DNA of 41,823 bases from JACCQS01 sp050999295 (GTDB lineage: Bacteria > Actinomycetota > Actinomycetes > Mycobacteriales > Geodermatophilaceae): contig JBPCPI010000127.1 of the NCBI GenBank assembly GCA_050999295.1, positions 1-41,823 of the forward strand, given 5' to 3'. Position numbers and translations under genes: made by a program. The notes under the pieces are model-generated. The model was not told where the DNA came from and ran no database searches. It was given only the letters and a program-made list of their open reading frames with translations. This document shows, piece by piece, positions 15,847-23,729 of the stretch. Position 1 is the first letter of the stretch, and each line of letters begins with the position of its first letter.

Positions 15847-18345
15847 ATGTCTGAGCCCAGCACCGCGTCAGGAATCGGTTCGACTCCGGACTACCCGCAC
15901 CACTGGGAGGCCGACGTCGTTGCCGCAGACGGGGCCACGGTGCACCTCAGACCGATCACTCCCGAAGATGCCGACGGGCTGGTCGGCTTGCACGCCCGCA
16001 GTTCCGAGCGCACGCGATATCTCCGCTTCTTCGGACCCTACCCACGGATCTCGGACAAGGATCTGACTCGCTTCACCAACGTCGACCACCACGACCGGGT
16101 CGCCCTGATCGTCTTGCTGGGAGAGGACGTCATCGCCGTCGGACGTTATGAGCGACTTCCGGACCGTGACGAGGCCGAGGTCGCTTTCCTGGTCGAGGAT
16201 GCCCACCAGGGCCGCGGTCTCGGATCGGTCCTGTTGGAGCACCTCGCCGCAGCGGCGCAGGAGATCGGCATCCGTCGGTTCGTCGCCGAGGTATTGGCGG
16301 AGAACCGCAAGATGATCTCGATCTTCCGCGAGGCGGGGTACGAGCCCTCGCGGTCCTACGAGGACGGCGTGCTGCATCTCGTCTTCGACATCGCCCCCAC
16401 CGAGGCCCAACGCTCGGTGCGGTACGGGCGCGAGCAGCGCGCGGAAGCGCGCTCCATCGAGCGGCTGCTCACTCCTCGTTCCGTCGCCGTAATCGGGGCC
16501 AGCAACGATCCGGCCAAGATCGGGTACGCCGTACTCGCCAACCTGCTCGCTGCCGGATTTGCCGGTCCGGTCTACCCGGTGAACCACCAGGCGCGGACCG
16601 TGCAGGACGTCCCCGCCTATCCCAGCGTTCTGTCCGTCCCCGACGAGGTCGATCTAGCCATCCTCACGGTCCCGGCCGACGCTGTACCGCAGGTCGTCGA
16701 GCACTGCCGGGCGCGCGGGGTGCGCGGGATCGTCGTGATGTCCGGCGGATTCGCCGAACGCGGCGAGGAGGGCTTGCTGGCCCAGCGTCGGCTGGTGAAC
16801 ACTGCCCGGGCATCCGGGATGCGCATCGTCGGGCCGAACTGCTTCGGGCTGATCAACACCGATCCGGATGTCCGGCTCAATGCCAGCCTGGCCGCTGCAG
16901 CTCCGTCCGCGGGCCGGATCGGGTTCTTCTCCCAGTCCGGTGCCCTCGGAGCCACGCTGCTCGAACGTGCCAAGGCGCTGGGAATCGGACTGTCGAGCTT
17001 CGTGTCGGCCGGCAATCGGGCCGACGTCAGCGGCAACGATCTCCTGCAGTACTGGGCGACCGATCCGGCCACCGAGGTGGTGGCACTGCACCTGGAGAGC
17101 TTCGGCAATCCGCGCAAGTTCGCCCGGCTGGCCCGCCGGGTCGCCCGTACGAAACCCATCGTCGCGGTGAAGAGCGGGCGGCACACCGGGACGACGCCCA
17201 ATCTGGAGGGCACCTCTCCGGACCTGGCCGAGGCGAGCATCGAGGCGCTGTTCGACTCCACCGGGATCATCCGGGTGGACACCGTGGCGCAACTGTTCGA
17301 CGTCGTGACGCTGCTCGCGCACCAGCCGCTGCCGCGCGGTCCGCGCGTGGCGGTGGTGGGGAACTCCACCGCGGTAGGGCTGCTGGCCGTCGACTCAGTG
17401 CTGGGCAACGGGTTGGTGTTGGCCGGCGCCCGGCCGGTCGACATCGGCGCGGACGGGACTCCAGACCAGTTCGCCGCCGCGACCCGGGCCGCGCTGAGCG
17501 ACCCTGATGTCGATGCATTGGTCGCGGTGTTCGTGACTCCGGTCAGCCGTTCCGAGGATGGGTACGCCCAGGCCCTGGTGGAGCTGTCCGAGGATTCGGA
17601 GAAGCCGGTCGTTGCGACCTTCCTCGGCCGCGAGGGGCTGCCCACGTCCCTGGTCCGGGCGGGGGAGCGGGAAAGGGCCGCACGTGGATCGGTGCCGTCG
17701 TTCCCGGTCGACCGGGCAGTCGCCGCGTTGGCGCACATGGTGGGCTACAGCAACTGGCGCTCTCGCCCCATTGGAACGGTCCCCGAGCGCAGCGATGCCG
17801 ATCCTGACCGTGCTCGGGAGTTGGCCGCTGCTGTGCTGGCCGAGAACCCGGCTGGACGCGAGCTGTCCGGTGGGCAGGCGCAGGCGCTGCTGGCCTGCTA
17901 CGGAGTGCCCGTCGGCGCCGGTGGTCGCGGCCCGCAGCCGGGCGAGGTTGCCACGACCGTGGAGATCTCCGATGATCCGTCATTCGGCGCGGTCGTGTCC
18001 TTCGGCCTGTCCGGAGCGCCGATCGAGGTCTTCGGCGATCGCGCCTACCGGGTGATGCCGTTGTCCGATGTCGACGCGGCGGAACTGATCCGATCGGTAG
18101 CGGCCTGGCCGTTGCTCGACGGATACGGCGGTGCGGTGCCGGTGGACACCGCTGCCATCGCGGACGTGTTGTTGCGGGTCGCGCGGCTCTGCGACGACGT
18201 ACCGGAGATCGCCCGGCTGGGATGCACCGTGCTCGCCCATCCGCGGGGCGCCGAGATCGCGAGTCCGCAGTTGTACCTACGACCGCCGACCGCGCGCGCC
18301 GAGGAAGCTCCCCGCCGAGCCGACCGCAGCGAGCCGGTCGACTAG
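15847..18345 (+). CDS. Bifunctional-type GNAT acetyltransferase/NDP-forming acyl-CoA synthetase-like protein (Pat-type lysine acetyltransferase)
   Basis: 832 residues from ATG 15847. Residues about 20-190 form a GNAT domain (VHLRPITPEDADGL; acetyl-CoA loop HQGRGLGSVLL). From about 211 there is a CoA-binding Rossmann domain (RSVAVIGASNDPAKIGYAVL) and succinyl-CoA-ligase-like domains (FFSQSGALGATLL, FVSAGNRADVSGNDLLQYW). Where active ADP-forming synthetases have the phospho-His segment (KSGR...SSHTG), this protein reads KSGRHTGTTPNLEGTSPDL, and the His does not align. The C-terminal ATP-grasp part is shortened: it goes from LLACYGVPVG almost directly to DPSFGAVVSFGLSG, missing roughly 90 residues that include the ATP-lysine and HKSD-type motifs. 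The synthetase half is therefore probably a non-catalytic sensor. By analogy with Salmonella and Streptomyces Pat it acetylates lysines, for example of acetyl-CoA synthetase. Confidence 0.85.
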   Translation: MSEPSTASGIGSTPDYPHHWEADVVAADGATVHLRPITPEDADGLVGLHARSSERTRYLRFFGPYPRISDKDLTRFTNVDHHDRVALIVLLGEDVIAVGRYERLPDRDEAEVAFLVEDAHQGRGLGSVLLEHLAAAAQEIGIRRFVAEVLAENRKMISIFREAGYEPSRSYEDGVLHLVFDIAPTEAQRSVRYGREQRAEARSIERLLTPRSVAVIGASNDPAKIGYAVLANLLAAGFAGPVYPVNHQARTVQDVPAYPSVLSVPDEVDLAILTVPADAVPQVVEHCRARGVRGIVVMSGGFAERGEEGLLAQRRLVNTARASGMRIVGPNCFGLINTDPDVRLNASLAAAAPSAGRIGFFSQSGALGATLLERAKALGIGLSSFVSAGNRADVSGNDLLQYWATDPATEVVALHLESFGNPRKFARLARRVARTKPIVAVKSGRHTGTTPNLEGTSPDLAEASIEALFDSTGIIRVDTVAQLFDVVTLLAHQPLPRGPRVAVVGNSTAVGLLAVDSVLGNGLVLAGARPVDIGADGTPDQFAAATRAALSDPDVDALVAVFVTPVSRSEDGYAQALVELSEDSEKPVVATFLGREGLPTSLVRAGERERAARGSVPSFPVDRAVAALAHMVGYSNWRSRPIGTVPERSDADPDRARELAAAVLAENPAGRELSGGQAQALLACYGVPVGAGGRGPQPGEVATTVEISDDPSFGAVVSFGLSGAPIEVFGDRAYRVMPLSDVDAAELIRSVAAWPLLDGYGGAVPVDTAAIADVLLRVARLCDDVPEIARLGCTVLAHPRGAEIASPQLYLRPPTARAEEAPRRADRSEPVD

Positions 18346-18357
18346 CTCAGAACAACC

Positions 18358-18418
18358 GCGGTTATGCGCATAACCGCAGGGAATCCGCTTCGTCGGTGAC
18401 GGTTGTGCGCATAACCGC
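18358..18418. repeat. Two copies of a TTATGCGCATAA-centred palindrome between convergent genes
   Basis: 18358-18377 is a perfect 20-base palindrome (GCGGTTAT GCGC ATAACCGC). 18399-18418 repeats it with two mismatches (first base, and A to G in the left arm). The centres are 41 bases apart, about four helical turns. Each could fold as an 8-bp stem with a GCGC loop. They lie between the stop of the acetyltransferase gene (18345) and the stop of sigB (18426). With no T-tract they are not classical terminators, but hairpin termination from both sides, or dimeric protein binding, is possible. Confidence 0.6.
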
Positions 18419-18425
18419 GGGCTGC

Positions 18426-19478
18426 TCAGGTGAGGTAGTCGCGGAGCTGGTCGGCACGCTCGGGACGGCGGAGCTTGGCCATCGAGTCCCGCTCGATCTG
18501 GCGCACTCGCTCCCGAGACAGGCCGAAGGCCCGGCCAATTTGCTCGAGCGTGCGCGGCGGTGTCCCGTCCAACCCGAACCGCGCGGCGACGACTTTGCGT
18601 TCCCGCTCGTCCAGCGTGTCCAGCACCGTCCCCAGGTCTTGGCGCATCATCTGGAACGCGACAGCGTCCTCGGCGACGGGCGCGTCGGCATCTTCGATGA
18701 AGTCACCGAAGCGGGACTGCTCGTCAGCGCCGACGGCCTGATCGAGGCTCACCAGGTCGCGGGAGTGGTCGAGCAATTCGGCAACCCGCTCGGGCGTGAT
18801 GTCGAGTTCAAGCCCGATCTCCTCGTGGGTCGGTTCGCGCTCCAGGGTCTGCTGAATGCGACGGCGGGTGCGGACGACCTTGTTGACCTGCTCGGCCAGG
18901 TGGACGGGCAGCCTGATGGTGCGGCCGGAGTCGGCCATGGCACGGGTGATCGCCTGTCGGATCCACCAGGTGGCGTAGGTGGAGAACTTGAACCCCTTCG
19001 CGTAGTCAAACTTCTCGACCGCCCGGATCAGCCCGAGGTTGCCTTCCTGGATCAGGTCGAGGAAGGACATGCCGTGGCCGGTGTATCGCTTGGCCAGCGA
19101 TACGACCAGCCGCAGGTTTGCCTCGAGCATGGCTTGCTTGGCCGTCGGCCCGTCCTGGGCGAGGGCCTGGTACTCGCGGCGGCGGGTGGCCGACAGGCGA
19201 GCGGTCTCGGCGAGCAGCCGCTCGGCGTAGAGCCCGGCCTCGATCCGCTTGGACAGGTCGACTTCCTGTTCCGCGGTGAGCAGTGGGGTCTTGCCGATCG
19301 TATTGAGATAGACCCGGACGAGATCGGTGGACATGACCCCGCCGGCGTCGGGCGAGCTTGAACTGCCGGACCCGCTGCGCGTTGACACGGTGTCTCGGTC
19401 GCTGGATTGGACGACGGTCACGTGGTCATCCGTTCTGCCACACGTTGTGGCGTCATTCGATCTGCGTCTTTGTCTCAT
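18426..19478 (-). CDS. sigB: Sigma-70 family group 2 sigma factor SigB
   Basis: 350 residues from ATG 19478. Regions 1.2-4.2 are complete: DLVRVYLNTIGKTPLL (1.2), NLRLVVSLAKRYTGHGMSFLDLIQEGNLGLIRAVEKFDYAKGFKFSTYATWWIRQAI (2.1-2.4), region 3, and RTLEQIGRAFGLSRERVRQIERDSMAKLR (4.2). It lacks the long acidic/Lys-Ala N-terminus of the SigA at 29775-31202, which fits SigB. Start choice: ATG 19478 has no ribosome site but sits seven bases after a GGAAC-N16-CGTT ECF-type promoter, consistent with a leaderless transcript. GTG 19421 (331 residues) and ATG 19334 (302 residues) are alternatives. Group 2 sigma factors direct stress and stationary-phase genes. In mycobacteria sigB also lies close to ideR; here the acylation module separates them. 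Confidence 0.92.
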   Translation of the reverse strand: MRQRRRSNDATTCGRTDDHVTVVQSSDRDTVSTRSGSGSSSSPDAGGVMSTDLVRVYLNTIGKTPLLTAEQEVDLSKRIEAGLYAERLLAETARLSATRRREYQALAQDGPTAKQAMLEANLRLVVSLAKRYTGHGMSFLDLIQEGNLGLIRAVEKFDYAKGFKFSTYATWWIRQAITRAMADSGRTIRLPVHLAEQVNKVVRTRRRIQQTLEREPTHEEIGLELDITPERVAELLDHSRDLVSLDQAVGADEQSRFGDFIEDADAPVAEDAVAFQMMRQDLGTVLDTLDERERKVVAARFGLDGTPPRTLEQIGRAFGLSRERVRQIERDSMAKLRRPERADQLRDYLT

Positions 19479-19485
19479 CTTGTTA

Positions 19486-19510
19486 AACGTTTGCGCCGCG
19501 CTGGTGTTCC
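19486..19510 (-). promoter_or_regulatory. Candidate ECF-sigma (SigE/SigH/SigR-type) promoter of sigB
   Basis: On the minus strand GGAAC (19510-19506) is separated by 16 bases from CGTT (19489-19486), matching the general ECF consensus GGAAC-N16/17-CGTT. Seven bases later is ATG 19478, so transcription would begin at the start codon. In mycobacteria sigB is known to be transcribed from an ECF (SigE/SigH)-dependent promoter, which supports the reading. Confidence 0.5.
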
Positions 19511-19625
19511 GAGACCCGCATAACGTTCGGCGCAGAGCCGGATCAGGATTCGTCCCGATGTCACCGCCGCCTCAGGTCGGTCCGGGCGTAACCTCGCAGG
19601 CGACACCGTCTCGAGGGGAGCCCGG

Positions 19626-20201
19626 GTGCCGGTCACGCTCAGCCAGAACACCGAAGCCGACGCGCTGCTGGATCGCGATCCGCTGGCTCTGCTGATCGGC
19701 ATGGTGCTGGATCAGCAGGTCCCGCTGGAGAAGGCGTTCTCATCACCGCTGGAGTTGACCAGACGGCTCGGGCACGACCTGGACGCTCACGAACTTGCCG
19801 AGTACGACTCCGATGCGCTGGCTGAACTGTTCGCCCGACGGCCGGCCCTGCATCGGTTTCCCACCTCGATGGCCGGACGGGTGCAGGGTGTCGCCCGGGT
19901 TCTGGTGGCCGACTACAACGGTGACGTGACGCAGCTCTGGGCAGGCGTCGCGGATGGCCATGAGTTGCTTGCCCGCATTTCGGCGCTGCCCGGCTTCGGT
20001 GAGCAGAAGGCGGCCATCTATCTGGCGCTGCTGGGAAAGCAACGTGGCGTACGTCCCCCGGGATGGCGTGAGGCGGCGGGTGATTTCGGCCGGGACGACG
20101 TCTACATGTCCGTGGCCGACATCACCGATGCGGAATCTCTGGCCCGAGTGCGGGACTACAAGCAGAAGCAGAAGACCGCGGCCAAGGCAGGCGTGACGTG
20201 A
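19626..20201 (+). CDS. HhH-GPD-type base-excision DNA repair protein
   Basis: 191 residues, GTG 19626 preceded by GGGGAG. The N-terminal helix block DPLALLIGMVLDQQVPLEKAFSSP and the helix-hairpin-helix ALPGFGEQKAAIYLALLGKQ (about residues 118-138) are those of the HhH-GPD DNA-glycosylase superfamily; the QQV motif resembles the AlkA/3-methyladenine branch. The usual catalytic Asp about 20 residues after the hairpin is not obvious (GVRPPGWREAAGDFG follows), and no Fe-S cysteine cluster exists. It may therefore be a diverged glycosylase or a DNA-binding member without classical activity. It is divergent from sigB and overlaps the next gene by four bases. Confidence 0.72.
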   Translation: MPVTLSQNTEADALLDRDPLALLIGMVLDQQVPLEKAFSSPLELTRRLGHDLDAHELAEYDSDALAELFARRPALHRFPTSMAGRVQGVARVLVADYNGDVTQLWAGVADGHELLARISALPGFGEQKAAIYLALLGKQRGVRPPGWREAAGDFGRDDVYMSVADITDAESLARVRDYKQKQKTAAKAGVT

Positions 20202-20548
20202 GTCGTGGGCGAGACGCCGGCGCCGATCCGGTTCTGATCACGCAGGCGGCGCCGAGCCTGCTCGATCAGCATCAGGCCCGCAAACGGCGGTACATCATCA
20301 CGATGGCCGTACGCGCGGTCTGCCTGATCCTGGCCACGGTCTTCTACCAAACGCTGTGGGTCATGGGCGTCTTTGCGATCCTTGCCATCGTCCTGCCGTG
20401 GGTCGCGGTCATGGTCGCCAACGACCGGCCGCCGAAGAAGGCGCTGGATGCGCACCGTTTCCGTACCGGACCGGACGTGACACCGGTGGTCGGCACCGCA
20501 CTGAGACCGGCTATCGCTCCCGTGCGGATCATCGACGCCGACGACTGA
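20198..20548 (+). CDS. DUF3099 small membrane protein
   Basis: 116 residues. GTG 20198 overlaps the TGA of the HhH-GPD gene (GTGA). A short cytosolic N-terminus (VLITQAAPSLLDQHQARKRRYI) is followed by two closely spaced membrane spans (about residues 35-53 and 55-73, AVRAVCLILATVFYQTLWVMGVFAILAIVLPWVAVMVAN), then a polar tail rich in Pro and Arg. This arrangement with RRYI before the first span matches DUF3099. The function is unknown. From memory, M. tuberculosis Rv2709, between sigB and sigA, is a homologue, which agrees with its place here. Confidence 0.75.
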   Translation: MSRGRDAGADPVLITQAAPSLLDQHQARKRRYIITMAVRAVCLILATVFYQTLWVMGVFAILAIVLPWVAVMVANDRPPKKALDAHRFRTGPDVTPVVGTALRPAIAPVRIIDADD

Positions 20549-20646
20549 CGACCCCGCGCGCCCTTCCGGTTCGTTCTCAGGCAGGCTGATCCCACTCCGC
20601 ACGTCCCACCTGTACGCAGATGTGCCGATGAAGGGGCATTGAGACG

Positions 20647-21135
20647 ATGGACCTCGGCACGCTCGTCGTGATCGGTCTCGCCATGGCCGTGGGGCTGGTC
20701 GGTGTGGTCATTCCCGTGATTCCCGGCCTGTTGCTGGTCGGCCTGGCAGGTCTTGGCTGGGCGATCCTCGCCGACGGAGCCGGAGCGTGGATCGTTTTCG
20801 GAGTCATGGTCGCCGTCCTCCTGGTCGGCACTGTTGCGAAGTATGTTCTCCCCAGCCGCACCCTGCGACAGGCCGGCGCACCAGCCTCGACGCTGATCCT
20901 CGGCGCGGTCGGCGGGATCGTCGGGTTCTTCGCCATTCCGGTGATCGGCCTGCTGGTCGGTGCCGTAGCCGGGATCTACGTCGGGGAAGCGCGGCGGCTG
21001 AAGGACTCCAGGGCGGCTGGCCGATCCACACTGGCCACGGTCAAGGCGATCGGGATCGGCCTGTTGATCGAACTCCTGGCCGGAATCCTCGCGGTGTCGA
21101 TCTGGTTCGTCGCGGTCATTTCCGGGGCCGGCTGA
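20647..21135 (+). CDS. DUF456 membrane protein
   Basis: 162 residues, ATG 20647 with GAAGGGG about ten bases upstream. It is almost entirely hydrophobic, with about four or five spans: residues 5-25 (VVIGLAMAVGLVGVVIPVIPG), 25-45, 48-68 (IVFGVMVAVLLVGTVAKYVLP), 82-110 (ILGAVGGIVGFFAIPVIGLLVGAVAGIYVGE) and 130-158. The glycine-rich central segment with VGFFxxPxxGLxxG followed by GxYxGE is typical of DUF456, a family of unknown function with glycine-zipper-like helices. It sits in the inner membrane. It may share a transcript with the downstream nucleotide kinase (66-base gap). Confidence 0.75.
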   Translation: MDLGTLVVIGLAMAVGLVGVVIPVIPGLLLVGLAGLGWAILADGAGAWIVFGVMVAVLLVGTVAKYVLPSRTLRQAGAPASTLILGAVGGIVGFFAIPVIGLLVGAVAGIYVGEARRLKDSRAAGRSTLATVKAIGIGLLIELLAGILAVSIWFVAVISGAG

Positions 21136-21201
21136 CCGAGGTAGCGGATCACAATTCCGTCCAGGCTCGCCAGGCGTCTGCAGTTCTGCGAGGGTTCGCG
21201 G

Positions 21202-21849
21202 ATGCGCAAATACGTGATCATGGGCATCCAGGGCAGTGGCAAGGGCACGCAAGGCGCGATGCTGGCCCGGGACTTCGACCTGACCCAGATCGCGGTGGGC
21301 GACCTGTTCCGCTGGCATGTGCAGAACCACACCAAGATCGGCGCGCATGTACGCCGGGTCATGGCCGCGGGTGAACTGGTGGGGGATGACCTGGTCGAAT
21401 CGGTGGTTCGGCAGCGCCTGGACCAACATGACTGGAACTACGGGTTCATCGTCGACGGTTTCCCACGCAACCACCGGCAGGCCGAGTTCTTCCTGGAGAG
21501 CTATGACATCGACGGCGTCATCCACCTCGATCTGCCCGACGAGGAGGTGCGCCGACGGGTGCTGGCTCGGCGGCTGTGCTCCCGCTGCGGAATGGACTAC
21601 AACCTGATCGCCCACCGGCCAGAGGTCGAGGACCGCTGTGACGTCTGCGGTGGCGGGCTGGTCAGTCGTGAAGACGACACCGAAGACGCGCTCAGCGCCC
21701 GGCTGCACGACTACCACACCAAGACCAACCCGGTGCTCGAGTTGTTCCGGCGCAAGGAGTTCGTGATCTCGGTCGACGCGCGTCCCGATCCGGTATCCGT
21801 TCAGCAGACGATCCGGGAACGTCTGCAGCTGTCCATCGACCGACCGTGA
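21202..21849 (+). CDS. Adenylate-kinase-family nucleoside monophosphate kinase with zinc lid
   Basis: 215 residues, ATG 21202 after GAGGG. The P-loop GIQGSGKGTQ is at residues 8-17. The NMP-binding segment has AVGDLFRW in place of the usual STGDMLR. The core DGFPRNHRQAEFF motif is intact. The lid carries CSRCGMDYN and CDVCGG, a four-cysteine zinc site. The C-terminal core contains RLHDYHTKTNPVLELFRRK. The altered NMP-site residues (VGDLFRWHV) and its position away from a ribosomal-protein cluster suggest a second, specialised kinase rather than housekeeping Adk. Phosphate transfer from ATP to AMP or another NMP is expected; specificity is uncertain. Cytosolic. Confidence 0.78.
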   Translation: MRKYVIMGIQGSGKGTQGAMLARDFDLTQIAVGDLFRWHVQNHTKIGAHVRRVMAAGELVGDDLVESVVRQRLDQHDWNYGFIVDGFPRNHRQAEFFLESYDIDGVIHLDLPDEEVRRRVLARRLCSRCGMDYNLIAHRPEVEDRCDVCGGGLVSREDDTEDALSARLHDYHTKTNPVLELFRRKEFVISVDARPDPVSVQQTIRERLQLSIDRP

Positions 21850-21892
21850 AGGTTCGCCACGGTCATCGGGGGCGGGTCCGTACGACGGCGTC

Positions 21893-22798
21893 CTACTGGG
21901 CGCCCCAGCGGGTCACCGCATCCGCGGCGGCGTCTTGACCGGCAGCCAGGCAGCGGGTCGGTGACTGACCGGACAGCCAGCCGGCCAGCAGCCCTGCGGT
22001 GCAGGCATCTCCGGCCCCGGTCGTATCCAGAACCGGACCGGATCGCGGGCTTGTCGATTGCCGCAGCAACCCGTTGCGGTCCACCCAGACTGCGCCGTCG
22101 GCACCACAGGTGACCGCGACGACGGGGAAAGCCGAGTTCAACGACGTGGCCGCAGCAGCCACGTCGGGTGCTCCGCTGAGGGCCAACGCCTCATCGGTGT
22201 TGGGAAGGAGGAGATCCACCCCGGCGACGTCGGCGAGAAACTGAGCCACGCCGTACTCCTGCAGCGGCCCGACCGAGGCCGGGTCGACCGACACGCTGCT
22301 GCCCAGTGCCCTCGCCCGGCCGATCGCCGCCAGCGCCGCGGAGCGCGTACCGGCTTCGAACAGGGTGTAGCCCGAGACGTGCAGGTGTCGGTGCCCGGCG
22401 ATCAACGATTCAGGGAGATCGGATTCTCGCAGGGCGAGGTTCGCGCCCCGGTCACTGGCCATGCTGCGCTCGCCGTCGCGGCCGATGATCGCGACGATCG
22501 CCCCGGTGGTCAGGCCGCCCACCGCCCGCAGGGCGAGGCGCACTCCGGCGTCACGAAGGCGGTCGATGATCGGACCTGAGTCCGTCGCGCCGACGCAGCC
22601 GGCGAGAGTGACCGAGACGCCCAACCGGGCGAGGCCCACAGCCACGTTCGCCCCGGCTCCGCCCGGCCGCTGACGGATGTCGGCAGGGATATCGGTGCCG
22701 CTTTCGATCGGGCGCTCCGGCCGGACCAGGACATCGAAATTCACGTCCCCGACGACCAGGACGCCGGAGGGCCCGGCCGGCGGTAGGTCAGTGGACAA
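21893..22798 (-). CDS. psuK: PfkB-family kinase, probable pseudouridine kinase
   Basis: 301 residues. TTG 22798 lies inside the 3' end of psuG (11-base overlap), so translation is coupled. N-terminal GDVNFDVLVRP and RQRPGGAGANVAVGLARLG are the ribokinase-fold substrate site, and DTTGAGDACTAGLLAGWL is PfkB signature 2 with the catalytic Asp. Partnership with psuG makes pseudouridine the most likely substrate (pseudouridine + ATP to pseudouridine 5'-phosphate). Sequence alone cannot exclude another nucleoside or sugar. There is no membrane segment. The convergent kinase gene ends 43 bases away. Confidence 0.82.
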   Translation of the reverse strand: MSTDLPPAGPSGVLVVGDVNFDVLVRPERPIESGTDIPADIRQRPGGAGANVAVGLARLGVSVTLAGCVGATDSGPIIDRLRDAGVRLALRAVGGLTTGAIVAIIGRDGERSMASDRGANLALRESDLPESLIAGHRHLHVSGYTLFEAGTRSAALAAIGRARALGSSVSVDPASVGPLQEYGVAQFLADVAGVDLLLPNTDEALALSGAPDVAAAATSLNSAFPVVAVTCGADGAVWVDRNGLLRQSTSPRSGPVLDTTGAGDACTAGLLAGWLSGQSPTRCLAAGQDAAADAVTRWGAQ

Positions 22799-23699
22799 TG
22801 CCTGAGTACTCCACAGCGATCTCGGCCGCTAACGCGGCGTTACGCAGCACGAGGTCCACGTTCACCTGCAGGGTCTGTCCGTTGCTGGCGGTGTGCAAGC
22901 GGTCCAAGACGTAGGGAGTCACTGCGCTACCGGTGACCCCGGCCTCGGTTGTTGCCGCCAGCGCGTGGCTCAGCACCGTGTCATGCAGGCCCGGTTCGAG
23001 TTGCCGATCCACCGGCAGGGGATTGGCCACGATCAGAGCCGCGGGACAGAACCCGTCGGCTGCGACGAAGATCCGCGCGACCTCGGCTGGGCTCTCGCAG
23101 CGCCAGTCCACGCTCGACCCGGAGTCGGTGACGTAGAAGCCGGGGAAAGTCTGGGTCCGGTAGCCGAGCACGGGCACCGACAGGCTCTCCAGCCGCTCCA
23201 GTGTGGCCGGAACGTCGAGGATGGATTTCACCCCGGCACAGACGACGACGATTCTGGTACGGGCCAGGACAGCTAGATCAGCGGACTCATCGAAGCTGTC
23301 CCGGGCACCGCGGTGTACGCCGCCGAGACCACCCGTGGCGAACACCGAGATACCCGCGGCCCGGGCCAGCGCGGCCGTGCCGGCGACCGTGGTGGCACCG
23401 CTTCTGCCGAGCCCGCCCGCTACCGGGATGTCGCGCAGGCTGAGCTTGACAAGATCTGGGTCGGAGCAGACGCGCTCCAGTTCGTCGTCGGTCAGGCCGA
23501 CGTGTGCTGCACCGTCCAGAACTGCAACGGTGGCCGGTACCGCACCATGCCGGCGTACGACCTCCTCGACTTCGCGGCCCGTGGCGAGGTTGTCCGGTCG
23601 CGGGAGGCCGTGAGCGAGCAGGGTGCTCTCCAAGGCCACGACCGGCCGACCCTGCTCCAGTGCCCGCGAGACTTCGGGGTGGCATTCGATGTCGAACAC
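22788..23699 (-). CDS. psuG: Pseudouridine-5'-phosphate glycosidase
   Basis: 303 residues, GTG 23699 with GGAGGA seven bases upstream. Characteristic stretches are PVVALESTLLAHGLPRPDN (residues about 19-37), AVPATVAVLDG, GLGGVHRGARDSFDESADL (active-site region), CAGVKSILDVPATLERLESLSVPVLGYRTQTFPGFY (Lys that attacks the ribose) and NPLP...TPYVLDRL. Mn2+-dependent cytosolic enzyme that reversibly splits pseudouridine 5'-phosphate into uracil and ribose 5-phosphate. It forms a two-gene operon with the kinase. No pseudouridine transporter lies next to it. It diverges from the DUF3039 gene with only 43 bases between starts. Confidence 0.9.
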   Translation of the reverse strand: MFDIECHPEVSRALEQGRPVVALESTLLAHGLPRPDNLATGREVEEVVRRHGAVPATVAVLDGAAHVGLTDDELERVCSDPDLVKLSLRDIPVAGGLGRSGATTVAGTAALARAAGISVFATGGLGGVHRGARDSFDESADLAVLARTRIVVVCAGVKSILDVPATLERLESLSVPVLGYRTQTFPGFYVTDSGSSVDWRCESPAEVARIFVAADGFCPAALIVANPLPVDRQLEPGLHDTVLSHALAATTEAGVTGSAVTPYVLDRLHTASNGQTLQVNVDLVLRNAALAAEIAVEYSGIVH

Positions 23700-23729
23700 T
23701 CGAGCTCCTCCATCTCACCGGACTGCTGG

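Noticed and set aside
18222..19361. 379-codon plus-strand frame opposite sigB
   Set aside because: Antisense shadow of conserved SigB regions, with no ribosome site and no recognisable domain.
20344..21717. 457-codon minus-strand frame across DUF3099, DUF456 and the kinase gene
   Set aside because: It runs through three well-supported plus-strand genes and has His/Gln/Asp-rich composition typical of antisense frames.
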